Shown here: in pieces, positions 42,732 to 51,151 of the stretch
How positions within the stretch are numbered: the stretch's first letter is position 1
Layout of the letters: the number at the start of each line of letters is the position of its first letter
Assembly (NCBI GenBank): GCA_002410325.1
Contig: DHRK01000007.1
Location: 195,544-259,543 of the forward strand
Reading direction: 5' to 3'
DNA: 64,000 nt
Origin: Syntrophomonas sp. UBA5314
GTDB lineage: Bacteria; Bacillota; Syntrophomonadia; Syntrophomonadales; Syntrophomonadaceae
Notes under the pieces: model-generated
The model's database searches: none
What the model was told of the DNA's origin: nothing
Seen by the model: only the letters and a program-made list of their open reading frames with translations
Made by a program: the position numbers and the translations under genes

Positions 42732-43703
42732 TTATAAGTAATCATATGGGTGCCACTCTCCATACTTTTCCTCATCTAGCATTTCTTTTAAAAACCCATT
42801 TAAATCTCCATTCAACTCAATTAAGTCAATTAAGGTTTCATTTAATTGCTTTAAATTTTCTGAAGATGATTCTAACAAATAACTATCGAGATGGATTTTT
42901 AATTTGTCTAACACTTTTATCGGTACTCTACCAGAAAAATCTTCTTGCTCAATACTATTAGTTCTCAGGTATTTTTTAGCCTCCACGATATGGTCTAAAG
43001 CCCCCATAGACTTTAAACAGCTATCTATTTCACTATCAATGATGGTTTTAACCTTATGTTTAACGCTGTTATTTAATTCTTGAACAACTTCAACAGACCT
43101 TAGAATTCTATTTACTGCGGCATTCATTTGAGCAAGTTTGTTTAATATCTGTTCCCCCTTCTTTTCTTGTTCAATCTCTACCTCCAGATTGGTTAATGTG
43201 GAAACAATTTTTTCTAAGACATCATATTGATACTCACTAATGCATTGCATCATTTCTTTGGGCAATTTTTCTAATTGCTTAGAACATACATTGTTCTTAT
43301 TAATTTTAATTGTCACAGTTTTCTGCTTTTGCATTTCTTCCAAATTCTTAATCTGCTCAAAAGGATAACTCCAATAGAATTCATCATTTGTTGTGTCAAC
43401 TACCATGAGAAAAGTCGGTTCTCGTTGCTGTAGCCAATAATTTATCGTCTCAACTTTGATTTGTATTGATATATCATTATCTACTTTAATGTTTTCCGAA
43501 CCTTTACATTGGATGTTAAAATGAATTCCCGAAGGAAACTCCCCATTAAATAATTCAACTCGCATATCGATTCCTAGATCAGTTAAACCAGGAGTTTCAA
43601 TAACATTTCCTATCATTGAAAATCTACATTTTAAGAAATCTTGAGCAATGATGCCGATATTCGTGGTTCTAAGCCTTTTGGGAAGCTTTCTCAACATTTT
43701 CAA
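42732..43703 (-). CDS. DUF4365-type nuclease-like protein
   Basis: 323 residues. The N-terminal ~150 residues match DUF4365 (NIGIIAQDFLKCRFSMIG, TDLGIDMRVELFNG, HFNIQCKGSEN); the D...QxK pattern is that of a PD-(D/E)XK-like nuclease. The C-terminal half is a long coiled coil. Its start overlaps the UvrD-like helicase stop by four bases (ATGA), so it is the third gene of a coupled operon. Likely an extra nuclease or DNA-end sensor in a defence system. AT-rich compared with the core. Confidence 0.65.
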   Translation of the reverse strand: MKMLRKLPKRLRTTNIGIIAQDFLKCRFSMIGNVIETPGLTDLGIDMRVELFNGEFPSGIHFNIQCKGSENIKVDNDISIQIKVETINYWLQQREPTFLMVVDTTNDEFYWSYPFEQIKNLEEMQKQKTVTIKINKNNVCSKQLEKLPKEMMQCISEYQYDVLEKIVSTLTNLEVEIEQEKKGEQILNKLAQMNAAVNRILRSVEVVQELNNSVKHKVKTIIDSEIDSCLKSMGALDHIVEAKKYLRTNSIEQEDFSGRVPIKVLDKLKIHLDSYLLESSSENLKQLNETLIDLIELNGDLNGFLKEMLDEEKYGEWHPYDYL

Positions 43704-45427
43704 ATTATCTCAAATCCCATCTTTTCTAACTTTACTTTAATATCTTCTGACTTAATTGTGGGAATGTTTAAGAATAAATTTTTTTTAGCTCTACTCAGGG
43801 CAACATAATAGACTCGGTGAGACTCATCTTCAATATCAGAAGATAACAAAAAATCTAATTCCTTCTTTTCGTTAAACTCACTAGGCGTTCCCCTGATTAG
43901 AATCATCACATTATTAAATTCATCTCCTTTGGCCTTATGAATAGTCCTATGGAGGCTATTATCTTCATTAATTTTTACCCAAAGTGCCACTTCCTCGTAA
44001 GATACTCCATCGTAAAAATCTTTAATTTTTCCACTGCTTATCTTATTCTTCTTTACTAACAAGCCGTCTATATCGTTGTTATAGAATTCTGTCAATGACT
44101 TATTCTTAAATGATTGATAATGATTTACCAGCTTTTTTAGAAGGATTAAAGCCGCTTTTTCTTTCGTAATCTCATTAGTTGAGTTACAAACTTTTGTAAT
44201 GAGTGTTATTGCATCTTTTATATGATTATGTCTACAGTGCTCTATTGCTTTTATAATAGTGTAAATTTGCCGGGCTCTCTTAGAGTTTGAATCCTCATAA
44301 AGTAAATGATCGAATAAATCCACCCCGGAAGCCGTCATTAATCCCGACTTCATTTCATTTGATCCTATATTTGTGTAACTTAATGTACACACCGGTTGGC
44401 CAACCATTTCAAGTGCTTTTTTATGTGCCTCAATAGGAGAACCTAATATGACTTTTGGTTTTGTACCCCTCTTATTATCTGGACTACTTTGTTTTAGATC
44501 TTTTTCCCGAATAAAATTCAGTACATCAATGATTTCTTGAGTACTCCTGTGATTATTTTCAAGGGTATATATAGTCATATTGGGTAAAACAAAATCAACG
44601 AATTGCTTTACATCAGCTCCCTGGAAGCTGTATATTGACTGAGCTTTATCTCCGATTACACCAACAATTGTTTCTTTATTCGCTAATATTTCAATTATTG
44701 AGGTTTGAATTGGATTGGTATCCTGGAATTCATCAATAAATAGGTAAGGAAATTTCGCTCTTATAATATCTTGTATTCGCGGATTTTTTATTAATAAGAT
44801 CCAACTAAAAAACAACACATCATCGTGATGAAGAAGACCCCTTTCCCAACAAAGCTTCTTATAAGTTTCAAAAGAAGCATATTTAATACTGACTTTGCCC
44901 ATATTCCCCTTATATGGATGTCTCAATACTAATTGGAGCTGCCCTTCAGCATTAAATTGCCAGCATATATCACATAATGCTTCAGAGATCTTTTTTGTGG
45001 TTATATCCTTTGCTCGAAGGTATTTCTGATTAGTTTCTTCTATCCATGCATTAATAAGACCCGAAGAAGGAATAATCTCATCATGTCCATCAATATTTTC
45101 AATAGGAATACCAAATTCATCTTTAATTAAGAAAAGATATGGTTTAACAATATGTTTATATAAGAAACTATGTATTGTGCTTACCTCAACTTTTTCAGCG
45201 AAATCCTCTAATCGTTGAATAATTGTATCTACAGCAATGTTCGTATAGGTAATACACGCAATTTTCCTTGTTTTACTTAATCGTTTTGATTGACCTATTA
45301 CGTTTTTAATATGATTTATAAGAAATCTTGTTTTACCTGCCCCCGGTCCAGCGAATATCTTAAAATGATGTTCAATACCTATTCTTTGGTCGGAGTCTTT
45401 TAAAGTTACTACTTCCCACATACCCAT
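43700..45427 (-). CDS. UvrD/Rep-type helicase (GajB-like)
   Basis: 575 residues, superfamily 1 helicase: Walker A GPGAGKTRFLINHI at about 28, motif II FIDEFQDTNPIQ, motif III GDKAQSIYSFQGAD, motif V TIHKAKGDEFNNVMIL and motif VI YVALSRAKKNLFL. It is shorter than housekeeping UvrD/PcrA (~720) and close to GajB of Gabija systems. It overlaps the OLD nuclease gene upstream by 19 bases. In Gabija the helicase senses DNA ends/ssDNA and works with the nuclease to stop phage. Start ATG 45427 has GAGG before it. Confidence 0.82.
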   Translation of the reverse strand: MGMWEVVTLKDSDQRIGIEHHFKIFAGPGAGKTRFLINHIKNVIGQSKRLSKTRKIACITYTNIAVDTIIQRLEDFAEKVEVSTIHSFLYKHIVKPYLFLIKDEFGIPIENIDGHDEIIPSSGLINAWIEETNQKYLRAKDITTKKISEALCDICWQFNAEGQLQLVLRHPYKGNMGKVSIKYASFETYKKLCWERGLLHHDDVLFFSWILLIKNPRIQDIIRAKFPYLFIDEFQDTNPIQTSIIEILANKETIVGVIGDKAQSIYSFQGADVKQFVDFVLPNMTIYTLENNHRSTQEIIDVLNFIREKDLKQSSPDNKRGTKPKVILGSPIEAHKKALEMVGQPVCTLSYTNIGSNEMKSGLMTASGVDLFDHLLYEDSNSKRARQIYTIIKAIEHCRHNHIKDAITLITKVCNSTNEITKEKAALILLKKLVNHYQSFKNKSLTEFYNNDIDGLLVKKNKISSGKIKDFYDGVSYEEVALWVKINEDNSLHRTIHKAKGDEFNNVMILIRGTPSEFNEKKELDFLLSSDIEDESHRVYYVALSRAKKNLFLNIPTIKSEDIKVKLEKMGFEII

Positions 45428-47478
45428 TCAATAGCCTCACTTATATAATTTGGAATATAGAATTTGAACTTTCCTTCGAAGTACTCTGCTAATTTTTCTT
45501 CAAGGATATAAGCCAACTCCTGTGCATTCTCTCCTTTAGATATGGAATTCAGGTACCTTGAAGCTATAATATGTTTCCGTAATTTTGAGGCTTCCCAGCC
45601 CTTCTTACTTAAAATACCTTGACGAATCCGATTATTTTCTTCGGTATTACTTAAAAGGGCCAAGATATCATCCAAATCACCATCATTTTTATGAATTTGC
45701 ATCATTTTTAAAATCTCGTCATTGTTACTCAGATTATCGGTAACAAGAGCTTCACATCCTGGGTTACAAAGTAATAATTCATACTCAAATGTTTTCCCTT
45801 CATTTGGTTGTTGAGAGAAAGTTCTAATTGTATACGATGGATCATTATACGTATCTACAAGATCATTTGAACAGTCGGTATATATATATTTTTCTGTTTC
45901 AACTCCCAATTCAAATGGATAGCATTTTTTATGTTGTTTTTGATCAAGTTCACTTCGGGTTGGGTCTACATCTGTAATACAAGCGATTTTTTTATCAATA
46001 GCATTGTCATTAACATTTGTATCAAATAGTTTTATAAAATGATTGAAATAGCGACCACCTAAATTAATTACTGATATATGATTATCAACAAAATCTTGTT
46101 TTAAATATTGGCTAAAGATAGGCAATAACAATTGTTCGGTAATCCCTTCAACAAAACATACACTATTTGCAAAAAGCATATCTGATTTCGTAACATCGAG
46201 AAATCGTTTTACATATGCTTTTGATTTCTGATCTTCAGGTTTATTAGAAAATACTTGCCCAGGATATGCCACCTTAACCTGATCTCCATTTTTACGTAAA
46301 ACTAGAATATCGTCTAAATCTATAGCTGCTGTTATATTAGGCGAGTGCGTTGTTATAAAGATCTGCCTAACTTCGGTCTGTTTATTTTCTTTAAGAAATT
46401 TTAGGAATTTATATTGCATAGAGGGGTGGAGATGCGCTTCCGGTTCTTCAATAGCAAGTATCGGGAACACCTTGGCATTACTCCCGAGGTATTCACCAGA
46501 GGCATCTTTTTGCATTTTCGCGAGAAGTAGCGAAATGTAAATTAAGTTATTATACCCTAAGCCATTATGGGTTACCGGTATTGAAAGGCCAGTCTCATGT
46601 TCAACTATTAACCGTAATGCGGAATAAATATCACTATCACTAATATGCCCTTCAAAGCCAGGCTTTAGCTTATCAAAAGTCGCCCCAGTATGATCAGCAT
46701 ATAAGAGCATTTGCTTCTTTCCAGGTTCGATTCTTTGATGTAAATCAGCAATTAAGGCATCCGCATCAGTGGAGAATTTAGTTCTTCTTTCTTGAATCTT
46801 TTTTTCTTTTTCTTCTGCAGAAATCTTTGAATCATTCTTTACATCATAATCTATAAAAAAATCGATAACTTCCTTTAATAGAGTGTTTTTTCCGGAAAAT
46901 AGATCTCGATCCACGTCTCTAATAGCATCAAGAAACTGAAAATCGAATTTTCTTATCGTATCGCCATCGATACTAACTTTTAAATCTGGGTCTCCAACAT
47001 AATATTTATATGTATATTTTCGAATATAATTGCGATCGATCTGGCGCCAATAGTCAGCTTTATCAGTACTTTTTATAGGTGTTATCTCAGCTAAATATCC
47101 CTCTACCTCTTTTTCCGGTAAAAAGAAATCGTAAGTCAGTTTGGCTTCGTATGGCTTGTCTAGTTTGGTAAGCCATGTTGATATCGTTACTATATCATCA
47201 GAATATTCATCTTCATTATCTGATTCTGTTAAAACGGCAGTTAAACGAATTCTTGGTGGTGCCTTTTTTATTTCTTCAATTGATAAATCTCGATTAAAAT
47301 CATATATTGATAGTCTTTTTGGACTTCCAGCATCAAAGAGGAGTGATAAGGCCTTCATAATAACCGATTTGCCAGAATTATTGTGTCCAATAATTACATT
47401 GATACCTTCATGGAAATCAATTTTCTGAATTGATTTAAAACATCTTAAATTTTCAATCCATAATTCAGATATAAACAT
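45409..47478 (-). CDS. OLD-family ATPase/TOPRIM nuclease (GajA-like)
   Basis: 689 residues. The N-terminal ABC-type ATPase has IENLRCFKSIQKIDFHEGINVIIGHNNSGKS at 8-38, signature/Walker B in ILAIEEPEAHLHPSMQYKFL and the switch FITTHSPNI. The C-terminal TOPRIM domain has FVEGITEQLLLP with the metal-binding Glu and ACITDVDPT with DxD. This is a class 2 OLD nuclease, the class that pairs with UvrD helicases. It is about 110 residues longer than the well-known GajA. First gene of the operon OLD-UvrD-DUF4365. Antiphage role is inferred from the pairing. Confidence 0.82.
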   Translation of the reverse strand: MFISELWIENLRCFKSIQKIDFHEGINVIIGHNNSGKSVIMKALSLLFDAGSPKRLSIYDFNRDLSIEEIKKAPPRIRLTAVLTESDNEDEYSDDIVTISTWLTKLDKPYEAKLTYDFFLPEKEVEGYLAEITPIKSTDKADYWRQIDRNYIRKYTYKYYVGDPDLKVSIDGDTIRKFDFQFLDAIRDVDRDLFSGKNTLLKEVIDFFIDYDVKNDSKISAEEKEKKIQERRTKFSTDADALIADLHQRIEPGKKQMLLYADHTGATFDKLKPGFEGHISDSDIYSALRLIVEHETGLSIPVTHNGLGYNNLIYISLLLAKMQKDASGEYLGSNAKVFPILAIEEPEAHLHPSMQYKFLKFLKENKQTEVRQIFITTHSPNITAAIDLDDILVLRKNGDQVKVAYPGQVFSNKPEDQKSKAYVKRFLDVTKSDMLFANSVCFVEGITEQLLLPIFSQYLKQDFVDNHISVINLGGRYFNHFIKLFDTNVNDNAIDKKIACITDVDPTRSELDQKQHKKCYPFELGVETEKYIYTDCSNDLVDTYNDPSYTIRTFSQQPNEGKTFEYELLLCNPGCEALVTDNLSNNDEILKMMQIHKNDGDLDDILALLSNTEENNRIRQGILSKKGWEASKLRKHIIASRYLNSISKGENAQELAYILEEKLAEYFEGKFKFYIPNYISEAIEWVCGK

Positions 47479-47609
47479 AAATAGACCTCCAATTTTTCAA
47501 TAGACAAGCTATACCTATATTTTGATTACGCCATAATTTTCCACAATCCTTCAATTCTTTACAATTACTCTTATTTGACTTGAAGAGGAGAGTTATTGAA
47601 TTTATTAAA

Positions 47610-48286
47610 GCCGGGGCGTCCTGGCACCCGGCGTTCCATATTTGCGCCAGGACCGCCCCTCATCCCGCTCCAGGAACAGGCTCCGGGCCTTTCCTTATGC
47701 CCTTATCCTTTGCAGATCTAGAAAGACCGAGTGCCTTCCGGGAGCCAACACGGATATGCTCCGCTTATATCCGCGCTTACCCTTCAGGTACTCTCATCCG
47801 GAATTCGTCATACAATGCTCCTTTGTTTTACCGGCCCTGCGCCTGATCCTTCCGCTCAGATTTCGCCCGCTCCTCCGATCTCCGCTTCTCTTCGATCGGA
47901 CCAGCTCCCCGGTGTTATGTTATTCCATGTCAGAGAGACGTTAATAAGATATCAATGAAGAGCGGTCGTATTATCCCCTTGATTCTGGAGGATAACACGA
48001 CCTGGGCGTATTATTGGACTATCGAGAAGGCTTGGGGAACCTGTTCCGCTGCGCTCCACACGTTCCTTGCTGAAGGCGAAAGCTGCGGTGATACCGGTCT
48101 ACATAACTACTATTCTACGAAGGACCCTAAAGGGTTCCCTCCGCTTTGTTCCGGTCCATCCTAGAATAGGAGTTATGTAAACCGAGTAGTCTCACCAAAG
48201 GCCAATCTGGGTAGGCTCGGTGAATGTAGCATCTGCAAAGCAGATGCTTGTCTTGATTTTTCAAGAATTGTCTTGTCCTACAGTTG
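47610..48286 (-). repeat. Large structured non-coding element, left inverted copy
   Basis: This 677-bp GC-rich block is an inverted relative of 53602-54335. Read on the minus strand it starts CAACTGTAGGACAAGACAA, then has a GCATCTGC hairpin, GAGCCTACCCAG, and a long hairpin CATAACT-c-CTATTCTA / TAGAATAG-t-AGTTATG (48110-48117 with 48162-48169). The outer part has the GGGGCGGTCCTGGC / GCCAGGACGCCCC stem. Short open frames inside have no coding character. No transposase is present. The 913-bp gap 47479-48391 is otherwise empty. Confidence 0.7.
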
Positions 48287-48332
48287 GATTAGATGAGCTT
48301 TAATTCTATATATCAGAGTTATATCAAAAGAC

Positions 48333-48376
48333 ATAAAAGCCGCCCCTGCGTACGAAATCGCACTCCGGGACGGCTT
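48333..48376 (-). terminator. Terminator after the XRE regulator gene
   Basis: Minus strand: AAGCCGTCCC ... GGGGCGGCTT with a ~20-nt loop, followed by TTATGTCTTTTG. It lies 15 bases after the stop codon. Confidence 0.65.
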
Positions 48377-48391
48377 GTTTTCCGGGGTATA

Positions 48392-48781
48392 TTATTTATT
48401 CTTCTCTTCCATCATAACCAGTAATGATTGCCTGAAAAGCTTTAGGCTTAGAGCTGCCTGTTCCTCTGAAATAATCCCTTCCGCTAGTGCCTGGTTTAGC
48501 AATTCCATTGCCTCATCCGCCAAGCGTTCCACATCTGCTAAACTCCCTACTTTTTCGGGGTCTATCTTCATTTTTACATCTATCAAATCACGACCGAGGA
48601 GATAATCAGCTGTTACATCGTACAAATCGGCTAGCTTAGCCAACAGAGACGTATCTGGATCACGGTCTCCCCGCTCATAGTTTGATAAAGATTGGCTTGT
48701 AATACCGAGCATTTTAGCTACATAGGTCTGCTTCCATCCTTTTTCCTCTCGAGCTGACCGCAATCTATCACCTAGGCTCAT
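48392..48781 (-). CDS. XRE-family transcriptional regulator
   Basis: 129 residues. HTH_3 domain at the front: LGDRLRSAREEKGWKQTYVAKMLGITSQSLSNYERGDRDP, then DYLLGRD and a helical C-terminal domain (probably for oligomerisation). ATG 48781 is preferred; AAGGAG lies upstream. Divergent from a second XRE gene, with paired operator-like sites between them. Probably controls the adjacent cassette of restriction-modification and small genes. Confidence 0.85.
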   Translation of the reverse strand: MSLGDRLRSAREEKGWKQTYVAKMLGITSQSLSNYERGDRDPDTSLLAKLADLYDVTADYLLGRDLIDVKMKIDPEKVGSLADVERLADEAMELLNQALAEGIISEEQAALSLKLFRQSLLVMMEEKNK

Positions 48782-48836
48782 ACAATTCACTCCTTGAATC
48801 TAGTTTAGCCTATTTAAACGGTGAGAATAAAAGATT

Positions 48837-48902
48837 AAACAAAACGTGTTGACCACTACCATTTTTTGCCTTATACTTAGACCATCTTTAAACGTTTTGT
48901 TT
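48837..48902 (+). promoter_or_regulatory. Promoter with paired operators between two XRE genes
   Basis: AAACAAAACG (48837-48846) and CGTTTTGTTT (48893-48902) are exact inverted copies that bracket a promoter TTGACC (48849-48854) - 17 bp - TATACT (48872-48877). Binding at both would block the plus-strand promoter. Confidence 0.65.
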
Positions 48903-48918
48903 CATGAGGAGTGGCAAA

Positions 48919-49134
48919 ATGGAAGATACCGAATGGCTCAAGATTGGACAAAACATAGCAAGGATTCGAAAAAATAAAGGAGCTACATTAGAATCGATAA
49001 CCAGCAAAATGGGGCGAACTCCCCAGTGGTTAAGCAACATTGAGAAAAACCGGAGGTCTATTGAATCTACTGATCTCTATAAGATTTCGCAGATCCTGGG
49101 AGTTGATATAGAGCATTTCTTTAAGAATAGTTAA
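48919..49134 (+). CDS. Small XRE-family regulator, 71 aa
   Basis: HTH_3 domain only: IGQNIARIRKNKGATLESITSKMGRTPQWLSNIEKNRRSIES then ILGVDIEHFF. ATG 48919 follows GAGGAG by a normal distance; the upstream ATG 48904 overlaps that site. Cro-sized partner of the divergent larger regulator. A perfect 7-bp inverted repeat overlaps its stop codon and may be a further operator. Confidence 0.8.
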   Translation: MEDTEWLKIGQNIARIRKNKGATLESITSKMGRTPQWLSNIEKNRRSIESTDLYKISQILGVDIEHFFKNS

Positions 49135-49147
49135 ACATGTTGTTTAA
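49131..49147. promoter_or_regulatory. Palindromic operator-like site
   Basis: TTAAACA-TGT-TGTTTAA is a perfect 7+3+7 palindrome that shares the AAACA core with the sites at 48837-48902. It lies before the gene at 49196. Confidence 0.45.
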
Positions 49148-49195
49148 ATACCCAGGGCAAAGATAAAACCTATATCAACTAAGGAGGCAGTTCAT

Positions 49196-49546
49196 ATGAA
49201 ATCAGAATCCGAGGTGGGAAAAGCCGCAGGTAGCATCGTTATTCCTGGAGGGTTAAAATTCCAGCATCCTGCATCTAGTTCACGTATTAATTATATTTGT
49301 AATTGGATCACCAGATTTATATATCCAATTATCGGCTCCTTGAGGATGAAGGATAAAGAAGCACCAAACCAAAAGGACATTATAACTACTATGGTATCTG
49401 ATATTGAAATATTCGGAGTTAAAAGTCCTGAAAAGGCAGCCCATGGGCATTGCCCATACTGTGGAGGGTTAATTGCTTTGTGGATAACAATTAATGGCTT
49501 TGAACTATCCACAAATGAAAAGAGACATACCAGCACCGTTAGGTAA
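49196..49546 (+). CDS. Hypothetical protein with a CPYC motif, 116 aa
   Basis: Family not recognised. AAGGAGG precedes ATG 49196. One weak hydrophobic segment (ICNWITRFIYPIIGSL, about 34-49), and near residue 87 the motif HGHCPYCGG, which could bind zinc. It lies downstream of the small XRE gene and the palindromic site on the same strand, so it may be under their control. Confidence 0.5.
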   Translation: MKSESEVGKAAGSIVIPGGLKFQHPASSSRINYICNWITRFIYPIIGSLRMKDKEAPNQKDIITTMVSDIEIFGVKSPEKAAHGHCPYCGGLIALWITINGFELSTNEKRHTSTVR

Positions 49547-49584
49547 TTTTTAATAGTACGATTTTAAAATAGGAAGGCGATATT

Positions 49585-49902
49585 TTGAAAAAGGTATTTG
49601 TAGGCACTTTTATCTATGTGCTGATTTTAATATTGATTCAGATCAATAGTTATTTCTTTCCGGCAGTATGGGAGTCTACAATTATAACTATAAATACGGA
49701 TTGGATAGGAATTATACTAATTTTGGTCATGATTATACTCGCCCTAGCAATCTTAAATAGCCTTGCTTACAGGCATAGAACATCAACCTCAGAACCAGAT
49801 CATGTAGATAGATGGATTCTTGCTTCTTCGTCGGTAGTTGTTGCTTACTACGTCCTAAGCAGGATTGTGCTTCCTTTGATATTGCTGTCCAAAGTCTCAT
49901 AG
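49585..49902 (+). CDS. Small membrane protein, 105 aa
   Basis: Three predicted membrane helices: VFVGTFIYVLILILI, IIGIILILVMIILALAIL-type segment near 42-58, and SSSVVVAYYVLSRIVLPLILL near the C-terminus. The start is TTG 49585 with AGGAAGG upstream. Function unknown; it follows the CPYC protein with a 39-base gap, so the two may form a unit. Small membrane proteins at such spots are often effectors or immunity factors, but nothing here proves it. Confidence 0.5.
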   Translation: MKKVFVGTFIYVLILILIQINSYFFPAVWESTIITINTDWIGIILILVMIILALAILNSLAYRHRTSTSEPDHVDRWILASSSVVVAYYVLSRIVLPLILLSKVS

Positions 49903-49976
49903 TTTTGGCGTTAGCTGAACCTAATAATATCTATCTTTGAAATACTTGATGATCACCCATCTTGTTTATTCCCTTT

Positions 49977-50112
49977 CAACTGTAGGGTAAGACAATGCGC
50001 AAAAAACAGTAGTATAACCCGAGAAAACGATTCTGCCGTGCAGATGTTACATGCGCCGAACCCACCTAGACCTGCTATTTATAACATTCCCTGGTTTACA
50101 TAGTTCCCTATT
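49977..50112 (+). repeat. Truncated third copy of the large non-coding element
   Basis: It matches the first ~135 bases of the element at 53602 in the same orientation: CAACTGTAGGGTAAGACA, a TCTGC-cgt-GCAGA hairpin, GCCGAACCCACC, then GGTTTACATAGTTCCCTATTC, where it stops just before the endonuclease stop codon. Confidence 0.65.
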
Positions 50113-50116
50113 CACT

Positions 50117-51151
50117 TTATTTATCTTTAATAGTTGTGAATTCCTGCAGCCGTGTGCATTCTACTAACCTATCTAAGTTCTGTAATGTAAACACCTTTCC
50201 TTTGGTGGCCAAAAGCATCTTCTTCATATCCTCTCGTCGAACCCCGAAACCTCTACCTCCGATACAAGCAATGACTTCGAATCCGCCGCTACCACCTGCA
50301 TATGATGAACTAAGCTCACCAAGGTGCTGAATCCGAGTAACTTTATCCCGGGCTGTGCCGTCGTCCTCCGTTATCTTAGCTTCAATAACTACCTGTGGGT
50401 TAAACTCGCTTGGGATAATAAAGTCAGGTGTCTGATCAAATCCAGCTATTTTTTCGGCCCGTTTGGTTTTGCGAAAGCTTATACCCGATTTTACAAGTAT
50501 GTCTTCGATAGCAGATTCTAGGCTATCTCCAATTAAATCTGATACAGAATCACGATGACCGGCAAACGGTCTACCTAAAAAACGTTCATATAAAAGCATC
50601 GAATAAGGAACTCCTATACCGGCCAAATTTCTTAACCCGGCCAACCCATGGCGCGTATCGGCCTTGTCCAGACGGTGAATCTTATCCTGCTCAACTTCAG
50701 GAAACGGGGAATCAATAAGCTGACATGCTGCTTTAATTAAGACCTTCACACGATTAAAGGTTTGTTCTCCTTTAGGCAAGGGCTTCTCCGGATTCAGGCG
50801 AATGTTACGATCCAGAGCACGAGCCGCCCCCTGGCTAACTTCGACCCCTGTCCGCTGGGTGGCAATATAAGCCCATTCAGGAGGTGTAAAACCAAGGATA
50901 CTCCGTAAAACAATCAAAATTATAGGTGTGCTTTTAGCGGCTTCCAGTATAGCGTCAGGGTCCATGCTATAAAAGCCAACCGTTACCTGTTTGAGCATTT
51001 CGTAACCCTGCTCAAAAACGGCAAAGTCTACAAAGCCATTTCCCCTTGGCATTGCCAGAAAATCGGATGCCAACGAAGAAAAAACAGCAGAAACATAGGG
51101 CTCTAAATCCTGAATCATTTCTTCATATTCTACTTCAAAAGGCAATATCAT
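50117..51151 (-). CDS. PD-(D/E)XK restriction endonuclease
   Basis: About 344 residues. The nuclease core is C-terminal: SGISFRKTKRAEKIAGFDQTPDFIIP followed by QVVIEAKITEDDG, i.e. D-(x~13)-ExK. The N-terminal 200 residues are helical and may recognise DNA. ATG 51151 is the likely start (GGAGGG upstream); it overlaps the methylase stop by 17 bases. Adjacent methylase makes a type II-like restriction-modification pair. It would cut unmethylated incoming DNA. Confidence 0.75.
   Translation of the reverse strand: MILPFEVEYEEMIQDLEPYVSAVFSSLASDFLAMPRGNGFVDFAVFEQGYEMLKQVTVGFYSMDPDAILEAAKSTPIILIVLRSILGFTPPEWAYIATQRTGVEVSQGAARALDRNIRLNPEKPLPKGEQTFNRVKVLIKAACQLIDSPFPEVEQDKIHRLDKADTRHGLAGLRNLAGIGVPYSMLLYERFLGRPFAGHRDSVSDLIGDSLESAIEDILVKSGISFRKTKRAEKIAGFDQTPDFIIPSEFNPQVVIEAKITEDDGTARDKVTRIQHLGELSSSYAGGSGGFEVIACIGGRGFGVRREDMKKMLLATKGKVFTLQNLDRLVECTRLQEFTTIKDK

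Noticed and set aside
47580..47944. GC-rich overlapping frames in the left non-coding element
   Set aside because: Arg/Pro/Ser-rich with no start signals; the right copy does not keep the frames intact, while hairpins are kept.
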